Source of the DNA: Shinella yambaruensis
Lineage (GTDB): Bacteria; Pseudomonadota; Alphaproteobacteria; Rhizobiales; Rhizobiaceae
DNA: 64,000 nucleotides
Assembly (NCBI RefSeq): GCF_022899355.1
Contig: NZ_JALJCK010000003.1
Span: 513,940 to 577,939 of the forward strand
Reading direction: 5' to 3'
In this document: positions 19,807 to 31,819 of the stretch, piece after piece
How the letters are laid out: every line of letters starts with the position of its first letter
Position numbering within the stretch: the first letter of the stretch is position 1
Notes under the pieces: model-generated
What the model was told of the DNA's origin: nothing
What the model saw: only the letters and a program-made list of their open reading frames with translations
Database searches by the model: none
Program-made: the position numbers and the translations under genes

Positions 19807-20520
19807 CTACGCCCTGGCGTCCAGTTCGGGATAGTGGCGGAAGAGGTCGCTTTCGTTGCCGGGAAGCCTGCGATCGCTGGCGAGATAGGCGCTGATCCGC
19901 GAGTGCCCGGCGACCGCGGCGCAGAGCGCCTTGATCTTCGGATAGCGCGGATAGAGCCCGTCCATCAGCACAGGGAAGGCGTAGGCGAGGCCGTCCATGA
20001 CCTGGAACAGCGAGAGATCCGCATAGCTGAGCCTGTCGCCGACGAGATGCGTTTGACCCTCCGGGTTTCGCGCAAGGATGCCCTCGAACCAGTCGAGGAA
20101 TTTCGGAACGCGCTGCGCGCGGAATTCCGCCGCCCGCCGCAGCGATTCGGGCTTCTGGTTCTCGTAGTACTCCCCCGCCCCGATGGGATGGTGGACGTCA
20201 TGGCCCTCCAGGACGAAGTCGGCGATGGTCAGCTGGATCTGATGCGTCCAGAGCCGCAGCCGCGGCTCGCGGGGCGCAAGGTCGAGCTTGTCGCCGAGAT
20301 AGAGCAGGATGGCCGCCACCTGCCCGACGACCACGTCGCCGTCCCTCAGGAAGGGCGGCGCAAAGGAAGGCGTGGCCACCTCCCGGCTTACCTTCGACAG
20401 GATGCCGTCGCCCTCCTCGCGCGCGACGTCGCGATAGGGCGCACCGGCCGCCTCCAGCGCGAGGCGGATATATTCTCCGCGCCCCTGGATGCCGGTCCAA
20501 TAGTACAGTTCGTAGGTCAT
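19807..20520 (-). CDS. Glutathione S-transferase family protein
   Basis: A 237-residue GST. The thioredoxin-like N-terminal domain starts with MTYELYYWTGIQGRGEYIRLALEAAG, followed by the cis-proline region, and the helical C-terminal domain carries LSYADLSLFQVMDGL with the conserved N-cap aspartate. Convergent with the LysR gene, with only three bases between stops. The substrate is unknown; the GRGEYIR loop suggests a Sigma-like fold. Confidence 0.88.
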   Translation of the reverse strand: MTYELYYWTGIQGRGEYIRLALEAAGAPYRDVAREEGDGILSKVSREVATPSFAPPFLRDGDVVVGQVAAILLYLGDKLDLAPREPRLRLWTHQIQLTIADFVLEGHDVHHPIGAGEYYENQKPESLRRAAEFRAQRVPKFLDWFEGILARNPEGQTHLVGDRLSYADLSLFQVMDGLAYAFPVLMDGLYPRYPKIKALCAAVAGHSRISAYLASDRRLPGNESDLFRHYPELDARA

Positions 20521-20679
20521 GGCGCAAAACACCCTTGGCCGGGCGGCGGTTCCGCCCGGGGCGAATTTTCGGGCGCACCGCAATCGAAATCAGCGGGATA
20601 GCCGTTTGGACCGCCCTTCCCTCGCCGCCGATTATTGCGCAATGTGCGCGGTGCGGAAAGAGCATGAGGGGACGCGCCG

Positions 20680-21912
20680 ATGTATGAATATGCCATCGCC
20701 TGGGAATGGCTGACCTTTGCGGTCCGCTGGCTGCATGTCATCACCGCCATCGCCTGGATCGGCTCGTCCTTCTATTTCATCGCGCTCGATCTCGGCCTCG
20801 TGAAGCGGCCGCATCTGCCGGCCGGCGCCTATGGCGAGGAGTGGCAGGTCCACGGCGGCGGCTTCTACCACATCCAGAAATACCTGGTGGCGCCGGCCTC
20901 GATGCCCGAGCACCTCACCTGGTTCAAATGGGAAAGCTACATGACCTGGCTTTCCGGCTTCGCACTGCTCTGTCTCGTCTATTACGGCGGCGCCGACCTC
21001 TTCCTGATCGACCGCTCGGTGCTCGACGTCTCGACGCCGGTCGCCGTCCTCATCTCGCTCGCCTCGCTGGCACTCGGCTGGATCCTCTACGACCTTCTCT
21101 GCAAGTCGCCGCTCGGCAGGAACACCTGGGGGCTGATGCTCGTCCTCTATTGCATCCTCGTCGCCATGGCCTGGGGCTACACGCAGGTCTTCACCGGCCG
21201 GGCCGCGTTCCTCCATCTCGGCGCCTTCACGGCGACGATCATGTCGGCCAACGTCTTCTTCATCATCATGCCGAACCAGCGCGTCGTCGTCGCCGACCTC
21301 ATCGCCGGCCGCACGCCCGATCCGAAATACGGCGTCATCGCCAAGCAGCGTTCCACGCACAACAACTACCTGACGCTGCCCGTCATCTTCTTCATGCTGT
21401 CGAACCACTATCCCCTCGCCTTCGCGACGGCCTTCAACTGGATCATCGCCGCGCTGGTCTTCCTGATGGGCGTGACGATCCGGCACTGGTTCAACACGAC
21501 CCATGCCCGCAAGGGCAAGCCCACATGGACCTGGCTCGTCACCGCGCTCCTCTTCCTCCTCATCATGTGGCTTTCCACCGTGCCGAAGGTGCTGACCGGC
21601 GAAAGCGCGAATGCCGGTCTTCCCCCCTCCGCGCAGCGGTTCGCATCGAACGGCCATTTCCCGGCGGTGCGCGATCTCGTCTCCACCCGCTGTTCGATGT
21701 GCCATGCCGCCGAACCCGTCTGGGAGGGGCTTCGCGCGGCGCCGAAGGACGTGGTGCTCGAAAGCGAAACGGCGATTGCCCTCCATGCCCGCGAGATCTA
21801 TCTGCAGGCCGGGCGCAGCCATGCCATGCCGCCGGGCAATGTCACCGGCATGACGAGGCAAGAGCGCGCCCTGATCACCGCCTGGTTCGAAACCGCAGCA
21901 GAAGGACGCTGA
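20680..21912 (+). CDS. puuD: Membrane-bound urate hydroxylase PuuD with C-terminal cytochrome c
   Basis: A 410-residue integral-membrane urate oxidase that feeds electrons to the respiratory chain through its own cytochrome c domain. About eight hydrophobic helices (residues 10-325) are followed by a heme c site, C338-S-M-C-H342, and the axial Met region SHAMPPGN. It replaces soluble uricase and makes 5-hydroxyisourate, the substrate of UraH encoded nearby. It is first in a two-gene unit with guaD (5-base gap). Confidence 0.95.
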   Translation: MYEYAIAWEWLTFAVRWLHVITAIAWIGSSFYFIALDLGLVKRPHLPAGAYGEEWQVHGGGFYHIQKYLVAPASMPEHLTWFKWESYMTWLSGFALLCLVYYGGADLFLIDRSVLDVSTPVAVLISLASLALGWILYDLLCKSPLGRNTWGLMLVLYCILVAMAWGYTQVFTGRAAFLHLGAFTATIMSANVFFIIMPNQRVVVADLIAGRTPDPKYGVIAKQRSTHNNYLTLPVIFFMLSNHYPLAFATAFNWIIAALVFLMGVTIRHWFNTTHARKGKPTWTWLVTALLFLLIMWLSTVPKVLTGESANAGLPPSAQRFASNGHFPAVRDLVSTRCSMCHAAEPVWEGLRAAPKDVVLESETAIALHAREIYLQAGRSHAMPPGNVTGMTRQERALITAWFETAAEGR

Positions 21913-21917
21913 CCGCC

Positions 21918-23225
21918 ATGACGACAACCCTCATCCGCGGACGCCTGCTCTCCTTCCTCCGCCGCCCGGTCGCGATCGACGATACGGCAAGCTATCGCTA
22001 CGAGGAGGACGGCGGCCTGCTGGTGGAGGACGGGAAGATCGCCGCCGTCGGCCCCTATGCGGACATGCGCGCGGCTGCGCCCGCCGAGGTGGAGGAGATC
22101 GACCATCGCCCGCATCTCATCCTGCCCGGCCTCATCGACACGCATCTGCATTTCCCGCAGATGCAGGTGATCGGCTCCTATGCCGCCAACCTCTTGGAAT
22201 GGCTGAACACCTATACCTTCCCGGAGGAATGCCGCTTCGTGGAGAGCGAGCATGCCGCCCGCATCGCCCGCCACTTCTACGACGAGATGATCCGCCACGG
22301 CACGACGACCGCGGTCGCCTATTGCTCCGTGCACAAGACCTCCGCCGACGCCTATTTCGCCGAGGCGCTGAAGCGCGGCATGTGCATGGTGGGCGGCAAG
22401 GTGATGATGGATCGCAACGCGCCGCAAGGCCTGCTGGACACGCCCGAAACGGGCTATGACGAGACGCGCGCCGTGATCGCCGAATGGCACGGCAAGGGCC
22501 GCAACCATGTCGCCATCACCCCGCGCTTCGCCATCACCTCGACACCGGCGCAGATGGAAATGGCGGCCGCGCTCGCCCGCGAATTCCCGGACCTCCACAT
22601 CCAGACACACCTTTCCGAAAACCACGACGAGATCCGCTTCACCCGCGAGCTCTATCCCGATGCGCTCGACTATACGGATGTCTATGCGAAACACGGCCTG
22701 CTGGGCCCGAAAAGCCTGTTCGGCCATTGCATCCACCTCTCCGAGCGGGAAGCGGATGCGATGAGCGAGGCGGGCGCCGTCGCGGTGCACTGTCCCACCT
22801 CCAACCTCTTCCTCGGCTCCGGCCTCTTCCCCCTCAAGGCGCTGTCGCGCCGGGAGAGGCCGGTGCGCATCGCCGTCGCGACGGATGTCGGCGGCGGCAC
22901 GAGCTATTCGATGCTGAAGACGATGGACGAGGCCTACAAGATCCAGCAGCTGCTCGGCGAGCGGCTGAACCCGTTCGAGAGCTTCTACCACATGACGCTC
23001 GGCAATGCCGAGGCGCTGTCGCTCGAGGACCGCATCGGCACGCTGGACGCCGGCACGGACGCCGACTTCGTGGTGCTGGATGCCGCCGCCACACCTGCCA
23101 TGGCGCTGAAGATGGAAGTGGTGCGCTCGCTGGCGGACGAACTCTTCCTGCTCCAGACGCTCGGCGACGACCGGGCCGTGCGCGAGACCTACGTAGCCGG
23201 CAAGCCCGTGAAGGCGGTGCTCTAA
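21918..23225 (+). CDS. guaD: Guanine deaminase
   Basis: A 435-residue amidohydrolase turning guanine into xanthine. The zinc site is [12 protein letters not shown] (H76, H78), TQTHLSEN-type His, GHCIHL and ATDVGGGTS. The ATG at 21918 follows puuD by five bases; the frame is open far upstream through puuD, but that part is only out-of-frame puuD sequence. With xdhC upstream, guanine would pass via xanthine to urate. Its last four bases overlap the convergent uraH gene. Confidence 0.95.
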   Translation: MTTTLIRGRLLSFLRRPVAIDDTASYRYEEDGGLLVEDGKIAAVGPYADMRAAAPAEVEEIDHRPHLILPGLIDTHLHFPQMQVIGSYAANLLEWLNTYTFPEECRFVESEHAARIARHFYDEMIRHGTTTAVAYCSVHKTSADAYFAEALKRGMCMVGGKVMMDRNAPQGLLDTPETGYDETRAVIAEWHGKGRNHVAITPRFAITSTPAQMEMAAALAREFPDLHIQTHLSENHDEIRFTRELYPDALDYTDVYAKHGLLGPKSLFGHCIHLSEREADAMSEAGAVAVHCPTSNLFLGSGLFPLKALSRRERPVRIAVATDVGGGTSYSMLKTMDEAYKIQQLLGERLNPFESFYHMTLGNAEALSLEDRIGTLDAGTDADFVVLDAAATPAMALKMEVVRSLADELFLLQTLGDDRAVRETYVAGKPVKAVL

Positions 23226-23584
23226 CTGCCGCGATAGGTGGAGTAGCCGTAGGCCGAGAGCAGCAGCGGGACGTGGTAGTGGCTCGACGGATCTGCGACG
23301 CCGAAGCGCAGGGGTATGCGGTCGAGGAAGGCGGGATCGGTGGTGACCGCCCCCGTCGCGCGCAGATAGTCGCCGGCGTGGAACACCAGCTCATAGGTGC
23401 CGGCCATGAAGCCGACGCCCTCGACCAGCGGGGCGTCGACGCGCCCGTCGCTGTTCGTCACCCGGGTCACGATGTGCTGGTGCTCGCCGTTCTCGATCCA
23501 GAAGAGATCGATCGTCAGGCCGGCCGCGGGCTTGCCGAGCGCGGTGTCGAGGACATGGGTCGTAAGGCGGCCGGGCTTGTTCAT
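23222..23584 (-). CDS. uraH: 5-hydroxyisourate hydrolase
   Basis: A 120-residue transthyretin-like enzyme that hydrolyses 5-hydroxyisourate to OHCU. Signature ends are present: [14 protein letters not shown] near the N-terminus and the C-terminal tetrapeptide YRGS. It is the last gene of the minus-strand operon puuE-uraD-allA-uraH, eight bases after allA. Its stop overlaps that of guaD by four bases on the other strand. Confidence 0.96.
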   Translation of the reverse strand: MNKPGRLTTHVLDTALGKPAAGLTIDLFWIENGEHQHIVTRVTNSDGRVDAPLVEGVGFMAGTYELVFHAGDYLRATGAVTTDPAFLDRIPLRFGVADPSSHYHVPLLLSAYGYSTYRGS

Positions 23585-23591
23585 GGGTTCC

Positions 23592-24086
23592 TCAGGGATG
23601 CTCGATGATGAAGGGCTCGTCGAAGAAGAACTCTTCCAGGTTGACGCCGCCGCCGAGGCGGTCGACCACGAGGAAATCGCTCACCGCGTCGAGGGTCATC
23701 AGCGGATGGTGCCAGACGTTGCGGCGATAGTTGACGCCCTGACGCCCCCCGGCGCGGAAGACCTGCGGCCGGCCCGGCCTGCCGCCCTCGTCCGCCGCCA
23801 CCACGACCAGCCAGGGCCGGTCGTCGATCGGCGAGAAGCTCTGGCTGCCGAAGGGATGGCGCTCCATCATGCCGACGGCATAGGGGAAGGCCCTTGGGCT
23901 GCCGCGGAAGAGGTTGATGATGACCTTCGCATCCTCGCCGACGGCCTCGGCCTCGGCGAGCGCATGGTAGCGCTCGGTATTGCCGCCGTTGATATGGCGC
24001 ATCGTGGCGGGATCGGCCTCGATCACCGTGCCGAAGGGGGCGAAGGCTTCCTGGGTCAGGGGCCGGATCGTCAGTTTCTCAGCCAT
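23592..24086 (-). CDS. allA: Ureidoglycolate lyase
   Basis: A 164-residue cupin-fold enzyme that splits ureidoglycolate to glyoxylate and urea. Family blocks are FAPFGTVIE near residue 15, a [16 protein letters not shown] segment with the conserved metal-region histidine, and the late [13 protein letters not shown]. It is placed between uraD and uraH in the ureide operon. No allantoate amidohydrolase is in the window, so that step must be encoded elsewhere. Confidence 0.95.
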   Translation of the reverse strand: MAEKLTIRPLTQEAFAPFGTVIEADPATMRHINGGNTERYHALAEAEAVGEDAKVIINLFRGSPRAFPYAVGMMERHPFGSQSFSPIDDRPWLVVVAADEGGRPGRPQVFRAGGRQGVNYRRNVWHHPLMTLDAVSDFLVVDRLGGGVNLEEFFFDEPFIIEHP

Positions 24087-24137
24087 GAGACAGCCCTCCC
24101 GGGAAGAGGAAGGGCGGTCTTTGGTGGTCGGGCATGT

Positions 24138-24635
24138 TCATTCTCCGGGGAGAGCAGCGGTCAATCTGAGGAGCGCGATGCGCTCCACCTGGGTTTTGGC
24201 GGTTTCGAACTCCGCCGCCGCCGTGTTGCCGATGCGGGCCTCGAAGGCGGCGAGGATGTCGTCCTTGGTAAGCCCTTTCACCGCAATGATGAAGGGGAAG
24301 CCGAACTTTTCCGTATAGGCGGTGTTGAGCTCGGTGAAGCGGGCGTGCTCGGCCGGAGAGAGCCGGTCGAGGCCGGCACCGGCCTGCTCGTTGCGGCTGT
24401 CCTCCGTCAGCTCGCCGGCGATCGCCAGCCTGCCGGCAAGATCCGGATGGGCACGCAGCACGCCAAGCTGCTCGGCCTCGCTCGCCGTGCGGAAGGCCTC
24501 GACGAGCGCGGCATGCACGCCCGCTGCCGTCAGCGGCAGGGCGACGGCGCCGGCATCGAGCGCGCGCTCGGCGATGAAGGACGAATGCTCGAAGACGCCG
24601 CCGAAACGGGCGAGGAAATCGGCCCGGTCGATCAT
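24138..24635 (-). CDS. uraD: OHCU decarboxylase
   Basis: A 165-residue enzyme that decarboxylates 2-oxo-4-hydroxy-4-carboxy-5-ureidoimidazoline to S-allantoin. The catalytic histidine lies in RAHPDLAGR (H63), and the EKFGFPFIIAVKG motif is diagnostic. Its start overlaps the puuE stop by four bases (ATGA), so the two are coupled. Confidence 0.96.
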   Translation of the reverse strand: MIDRADFLARFGGVFEHSSFIAERALDAGAVALPLTAAGVHAALVEAFRTASEAEQLGVLRAHPDLAGRLAIAGELTEDSRNEQAGAGLDRLSPAEHARFTELNTAYTEKFGFPFIIAVKGLTKDDILAAFEARIGNTAAAEFETAKTQVERIALLRLTAALPGE

Positions 24636-25564
24636 GCGCCCTTCCCCTTCGACGGGTGGTGGTTCTCGATCCAGTGGCGCGCGATGTCGATGCGCCGCGG
24701 GATCCAGATCTTCTCATGGCCGAGCACGTAATCGACGAAGCGGGCGAGCGCGGCGGCGCGGCCGGGCCGGCCGACGAGGCGGCAGTGCAGGCCGATGTTC
24801 AGCATCTTCGGGCTGCCTTCGGCGCCCTCCTGGTAGAGCACGTCGAAGGCGTCCTTCAGGTAGGTGAAGAACTGGTCGCCGGTGTTGAAGCCCTGGGGCG
24901 TCGCAAACCGCATGTCGTTGGTTTCGAGCGTATAGGGGATGATCAGGAAGGGCTCGCCGTCGAGGCCCGGCACCCAGAAGGGCAGGTCGTCCGCGTAGGA
25001 ATCGGAGGAATAGACGAAGCCGCCCTCCTCCATGACCAGGCGCAGCGTGTTGCCGGAGGGCTTGCCCTGGTACATGCCGAGCGGATGGGAGCCGGTCAGC
25101 TCCTTGTGCAGGCGCACGGCCTCGCGGATGTGCTCGCGCTCTTTTTCTTCCGAGAAGTCCTTGTATTCCAGCCAGCGGTAGCCGTGGCTGGCGATCTCCC
25201 AGCCGGCTTCCTTCATGGCGGCGACGGCTTCCGGGTTGCGCGCCATGGCGAGCGTCACGCCGTAGACGGTGGTCGTGACGTTGCGGCTGGTGAACAGGCG
25301 ATGCAGGCGCCAGAAGCCGGCACGCGAGCCGTATTCGTAGATCGATTCCATGTTGAGGTTGCGCTGTCCCGGCCAGGGCTGCGCGCCGACGATTTCCGAG
25401 AGCAGGCACTCCGACGCGCCGTCACCGTCGAGGATGCAGCTTTCGCCGCCCTCCTCATAGTTGATGACGAACTGCACGGCGATGTTGGCATCGCCCGGCC
25501 AGCGCACCTTGGGGGGCGTGCGGCCGTAGCCGATCAGGTCGCGCGGATAGGTCTTCTCAGTCAT
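24632..25564 (-). CDS. puuE: Allantoinase PuuE (polysaccharide-deacetylase type)
   Basis: A 310-residue metal-independent allantoinase of the NodB fold. The family start (YPRDLIGYGRTPPKVRWPGDANIAVQFVINYEEGGE) is nearly diagnostic, as is IASHGYRWLEY. It hydrolyses allantoin to allantoate and replaces the usual amidohydrolase-type enzyme. It is first in the minus-strand ureide operon, coupled to uraD. Confidence 0.96.
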   Translation of the reverse strand: MTEKTYPRDLIGYGRTPPKVRWPGDANIAVQFVINYEEGGESCILDGDGASECLLSEIVGAQPWPGQRNLNMESIYEYGSRAGFWRLHRLFTSRNVTTTVYGVTLAMARNPEAVAAMKEAGWEIASHGYRWLEYKDFSEEKEREHIREAVRLHKELTGSHPLGMYQGKPSGNTLRLVMEEGGFVYSSDSYADDLPFWVPGLDGEPFLIIPYTLETNDMRFATPQGFNTGDQFFTYLKDAFDVLYQEGAEGSPKMLNIGLHCRLVGRPGRAAALARFVDYVLGHEKIWIPRRIDIARHWIENHHPSKGKGA

Positions 25565-25700
25565 TCGATCACCTCGACAATGGGCGGAACCGGTGCAGCG
25601 GACGGCCGGAAGCCGAATTGAATCCGATGCATACCCTCATGAAAGGAACCATTACCGCCTCGGCCCGTTTCCTGTCCATCACAAGCAAGGAGAAACACCT

Positions 25701-26075
25701 ATGGCCATGCAGGATGCAAACATTCGCGAAACCCAGGATCTGATCGCCAGCGACAAGGTGGAGGGCACGAGTGTCTACGGGGCCGACGGCAAGCATATCG
25801 GCTCGGTGGAGCGTCTGATCCTCGACAAGCGCAGCGGTCACGTCTCCTACGCGGTGCTCAGCTTCGGCGGCTTCCTCGGCCTCGGCCAGGACCACTACCC
25901 CCTGCCCTGGGCGAAGCTGAGCTATGACGAAGGCCTCGGCGGCTATCGCGTCGACGTGACGAAGGAGCAGGTCGAGCGCGCACCGCACTATGAAAGCGAT
26001 GCCGAATACGACTGGAACCGCCGCAACGGCAAGGTGATCCACGACTATTACGGCGTGCCGCCCTACTGGATGTAA
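25701..26075 (+). CDS. PRC-barrel domain protein
   Basis: A 124-residue soluble protein with a PRC-barrel fold (DKVEGTSVYGADGKHIGSVERLILDKRSGHVSYAVLSFGG, residues 16-55) like those in photosynthetic reaction centre H and in the ribosome factor RimM; stand-alone copies are common in rhizobia and often stress-induced. The ribosome site AAGGAG precedes the ATG by eight bases, so the longer frame to 25593 is not used. The C-terminus is rich in Y and W (HDYYGVPPYWM). Function unknown. Confidence 0.85.
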   Translation: MAMQDANIRETQDLIASDKVEGTSVYGADGKHIGSVERLILDKRSGHVSYAVLSFGGFLGLGQDHYPLPWAKLSYDEGLGGYRVDVTKEQVERAPHYESDAEYDWNRRNGKVIHDYYGVPPYWM

Positions 26076-26082
26076 GCACGGG

Positions 26083-27261
26083 TCACATCCGTCCGGCTTC
26101 CTCGAAGTGGGCCGCGACGGTGAAGGAGGGCGGTACGCCAAGCGTGCCGCCCTTGATTTCGTCCAGCACCGCGCGCGCCAGTTCATGCGCCAGGCCGAAG
26201 CTCACCTTGAAGCCGCCGGTCATCAGGCTGACGGTCGGGTGATCGGGATGGCGGCCGACCATCGGCTCGCGGCCGATCGCCTTGGGCCGCAGCCCTGCCC
26301 AGCGCTCCACGACCGGCGCTTCCGCCAGAACCGGCGCCATCTGCCGTGCCCTGGCGATCAGCGCGTCGAGAAGCCCGTCAGTGCCGGAGGGATCGGCAAA
26401 GCTGTTTTCGCTGGTGCTGCCGATAGCGATGAGGCCGTCCTCATGCGGCACGATGTAGAGCCCGTCGGCAAAGATCACCGGCAATGCCGGATCGACGGGC
26501 GCCCGAAGCAGCGCCGCCTGCCCCTTCACCGCGCTCCCCACCGGCCTTGCCAGCGGGGGAACGAGCGGCGCGAGCAAGGCGAAGGTCTCGATGCCGGCTG
26601 CCAGCACGCAATGGCCGAAGGCCAGACTGGCGCCATCCTCGAACCGGGCGATGCCATTCGCCGGGTCCAGCGCGGAAAGCCCCGCGCCTTCGCGGATCGT
26701 GACATTCGGCAGGCGCGCGAGCGCGGCCCGCAAGGCCGCGAGCAGCGCGCGGGGCGCAAGGCGGGCGGCGAGATGATCATGGACGAGCCCCGAAGCCATC
26801 GCCGTTTCCGCCGGCCATCCCGCGACGGGGGACGCGTCCAGTACCTCGAAGGCGAAGGTGCGGCCGGGCATCGTCCAGACGGAAAGCGCATCCTGCGCAT
26901 GGCGGAGCGCGATGGCGCGGTTGTGGGGCTTCGGAAGGGGGATGAGGCGGCCGGAGCGGCGATAGCCCGCGGAAAGCCCGGTTTCGGCCTCCAGCGCTGC
27001 GATCTCCGCCTCGAGCGAAACCAGCGCGGCGAACTGGAAGGCCTTCTTGGCGTTCCAGCGATCCGGCAGATGCGGCATCAGCGCGCCGAGCACGCCGCCG
27101 CTGGCGCCTGCGCCGATCGCCCGCCGCTCGGCAAGGTGCACGGACAGGCCCTGCCGGGCGGCAAGAAGCGCGGTCCACAGGCCCATCACCCCGCCGCCGG
27201 CGACGATGAGGTCCACGGCCGGTTGACCGGCGGCCTTCCCGCGATTATCGGCATTCGCCAT
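26083..27261 (-). CDS. FAD-dependent oxidoreductase, possible stand-alone MnmC oxidase domain
   Basis: A 392-residue DAO-fold flavoprotein: FAD motif VDLIVAGGGVMGLWTALLAA near the N-terminus and MTGGFKVSFGLAHELA near the C-terminus. It is head-to-head with mnmD; the two ATGs overlap by two bases. In E. coli an equivalent oxidase domain is fused to the MnmD-type methyltransferase in MnmC and converts cmnm5s2U34 to nm5s2U34 in tRNA. Position and fold suggest the same job, but a general amino-acid or imino-acid oxidase cannot be excluded. An ATG eight codons further upstream would extend into mnmD. Confidence 0.75.
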   Translation of the reverse strand: MANADNRGKAAGQPAVDLIVAGGGVMGLWTALLAARQGLSVHLAERRAIGAGASGGVLGALMPHLPDRWNAKKAFQFAALVSLEAEIAALEAETGLSAGYRRSGRLIPLPKPHNRAIALRHAQDALSVWTMPGRTFAFEVLDASPVAGWPAETAMASGLVHDHLAARLAPRALLAALRAALARLPNVTIREGAGLSALDPANGIARFEDGASLAFGHCVLAAGIETFALLAPLVPPLARPVGSAVKGQAALLRAPVDPALPVIFADGLYIVPHEDGLIAIGSTSENSFADPSGTDGLLDALIARARQMAPVLAEAPVVERWAGLRPKAIGREPMVGRHPDHPTVSLMTGGFKVSFGLAHELARAVLDEIKGGTLGVPPSFTVAAHFEEAGRM

Positions 27262-27982
27262 GGCTGACCACAATCCTGAAAACACGCCGCAGACCGAAGC
27301 CGTCCTCGATTGGCACGACGGCGATATGCCCTATTCCCGGGCCTTTGACGACCACTTTTATTGCCGCAGCGACGGCCGGCTGGAATGCGGCCATGTCTTC
27401 CTCGCCGGCAACGGGCTGCCGGACCGCTGGCAACGGAAAGCACCTTTCCGCATCGCCGAACTCGGCTTCGGCACCGGCCTCAACCTCTGCGAGACCTGGC
27501 GGCAATGGCGCGGAACCGCGCCGGAAGGCGCAAGCCTCCACTTCACCTCCTTCGAGCGTTTCCCCATGGCGCGCGCCGATATCGCCCGGGCACTCGCGCA
27601 CTGGCCGGAAATCGAGCACGAACGCACGATCCTGGCCGACAAATGGCCGGATGCACCGGCCGGGCGCGTCGAGATCGACCTTGCGCCCGGTGTCCGCCTC
27701 ACCGTGGTCTGCGGCGCGGCGCTGGAAAGCCTCGGGAACGAGACGACACCCTTCGACGCCTGGTTTCTCGACGGTTTCGCGCCTGCGCGCAATCCGGACA
27801 TGTGGTCGGCCGAGCTGATGGCGGCGGTCTTCCGGCTGACCGTTCCCGGCGGGCGCTTCGGCACCTATGCGGCGGCCGGCTTCGTGCGGCGCAACCTTGC
27901 TGCCGCCGGTTTCGTCGTGGAACGCCGGCCGGGTTTTGCGGGAAAGCGGGAAATGCTGTGCGGGGAAAGACCGGTCGGCTGA
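27260..27982 (+). CDS. mnmD: tRNA (mnm5s2U34)-methyltransferase MnmD
   Basis: A 240-residue SAM-dependent methyltransferase that adds the final methyl in mnm5s2U34. Motifs are AELGFGTGLNLCETW (SAM site, about residue 70), FTSFERFPM, and the DAWFLDGFAPARNPDMWS block with the family's FLDGF. It lacks the FAD domain of E. coli MnmC. It is divergent from the FAD oxidoreductase with overlapping starts and convergent with the kinase (four bases between stops). Confidence 0.93.
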   Translation: MADHNPENTPQTEAVLDWHDGDMPYSRAFDDHFYCRSDGRLECGHVFLAGNGLPDRWQRKAPFRIAELGFGTGLNLCETWRQWRGTAPEGASLHFTSFERFPMARADIARALAHWPEIEHERTILADKWPDAPAGRVEIDLAPGVRLTVVCGAALESLGNETTPFDAWFLDGFAPARNPDMWSAELMAAVFRLTVPGGRFGTYAAAGFVRRNLAAAGFVVERRPGFAGKREMLCGERPVG

Positions 27983-27986
27983 ACGC

Positions 27987-31649
<3,663 letters not shown>

Positions 31650-31819
31650 GCCACGCGCTCCCCGAAGCAGGACGGAGGGAGAGATTCATACCCCTCGGGG
31701 GGTACCACTAATCCTTGAACGGATGGTTAACCTTTCGTTGCCGGAAGTGACGCATCTAGGAAGGCGCATCCCGAAACCGCTTATCCACCAGGGCATTTGG
31801 CTGTCGCAAATGGCGGAGC

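Noticed and set aside
20706..23225. Single 839-residue protein covering puuD and guaD
   Set aside because: The first 400 codons are the wrong frame of puuD; guaD begins at ATG 21918 with normal N-terminus.
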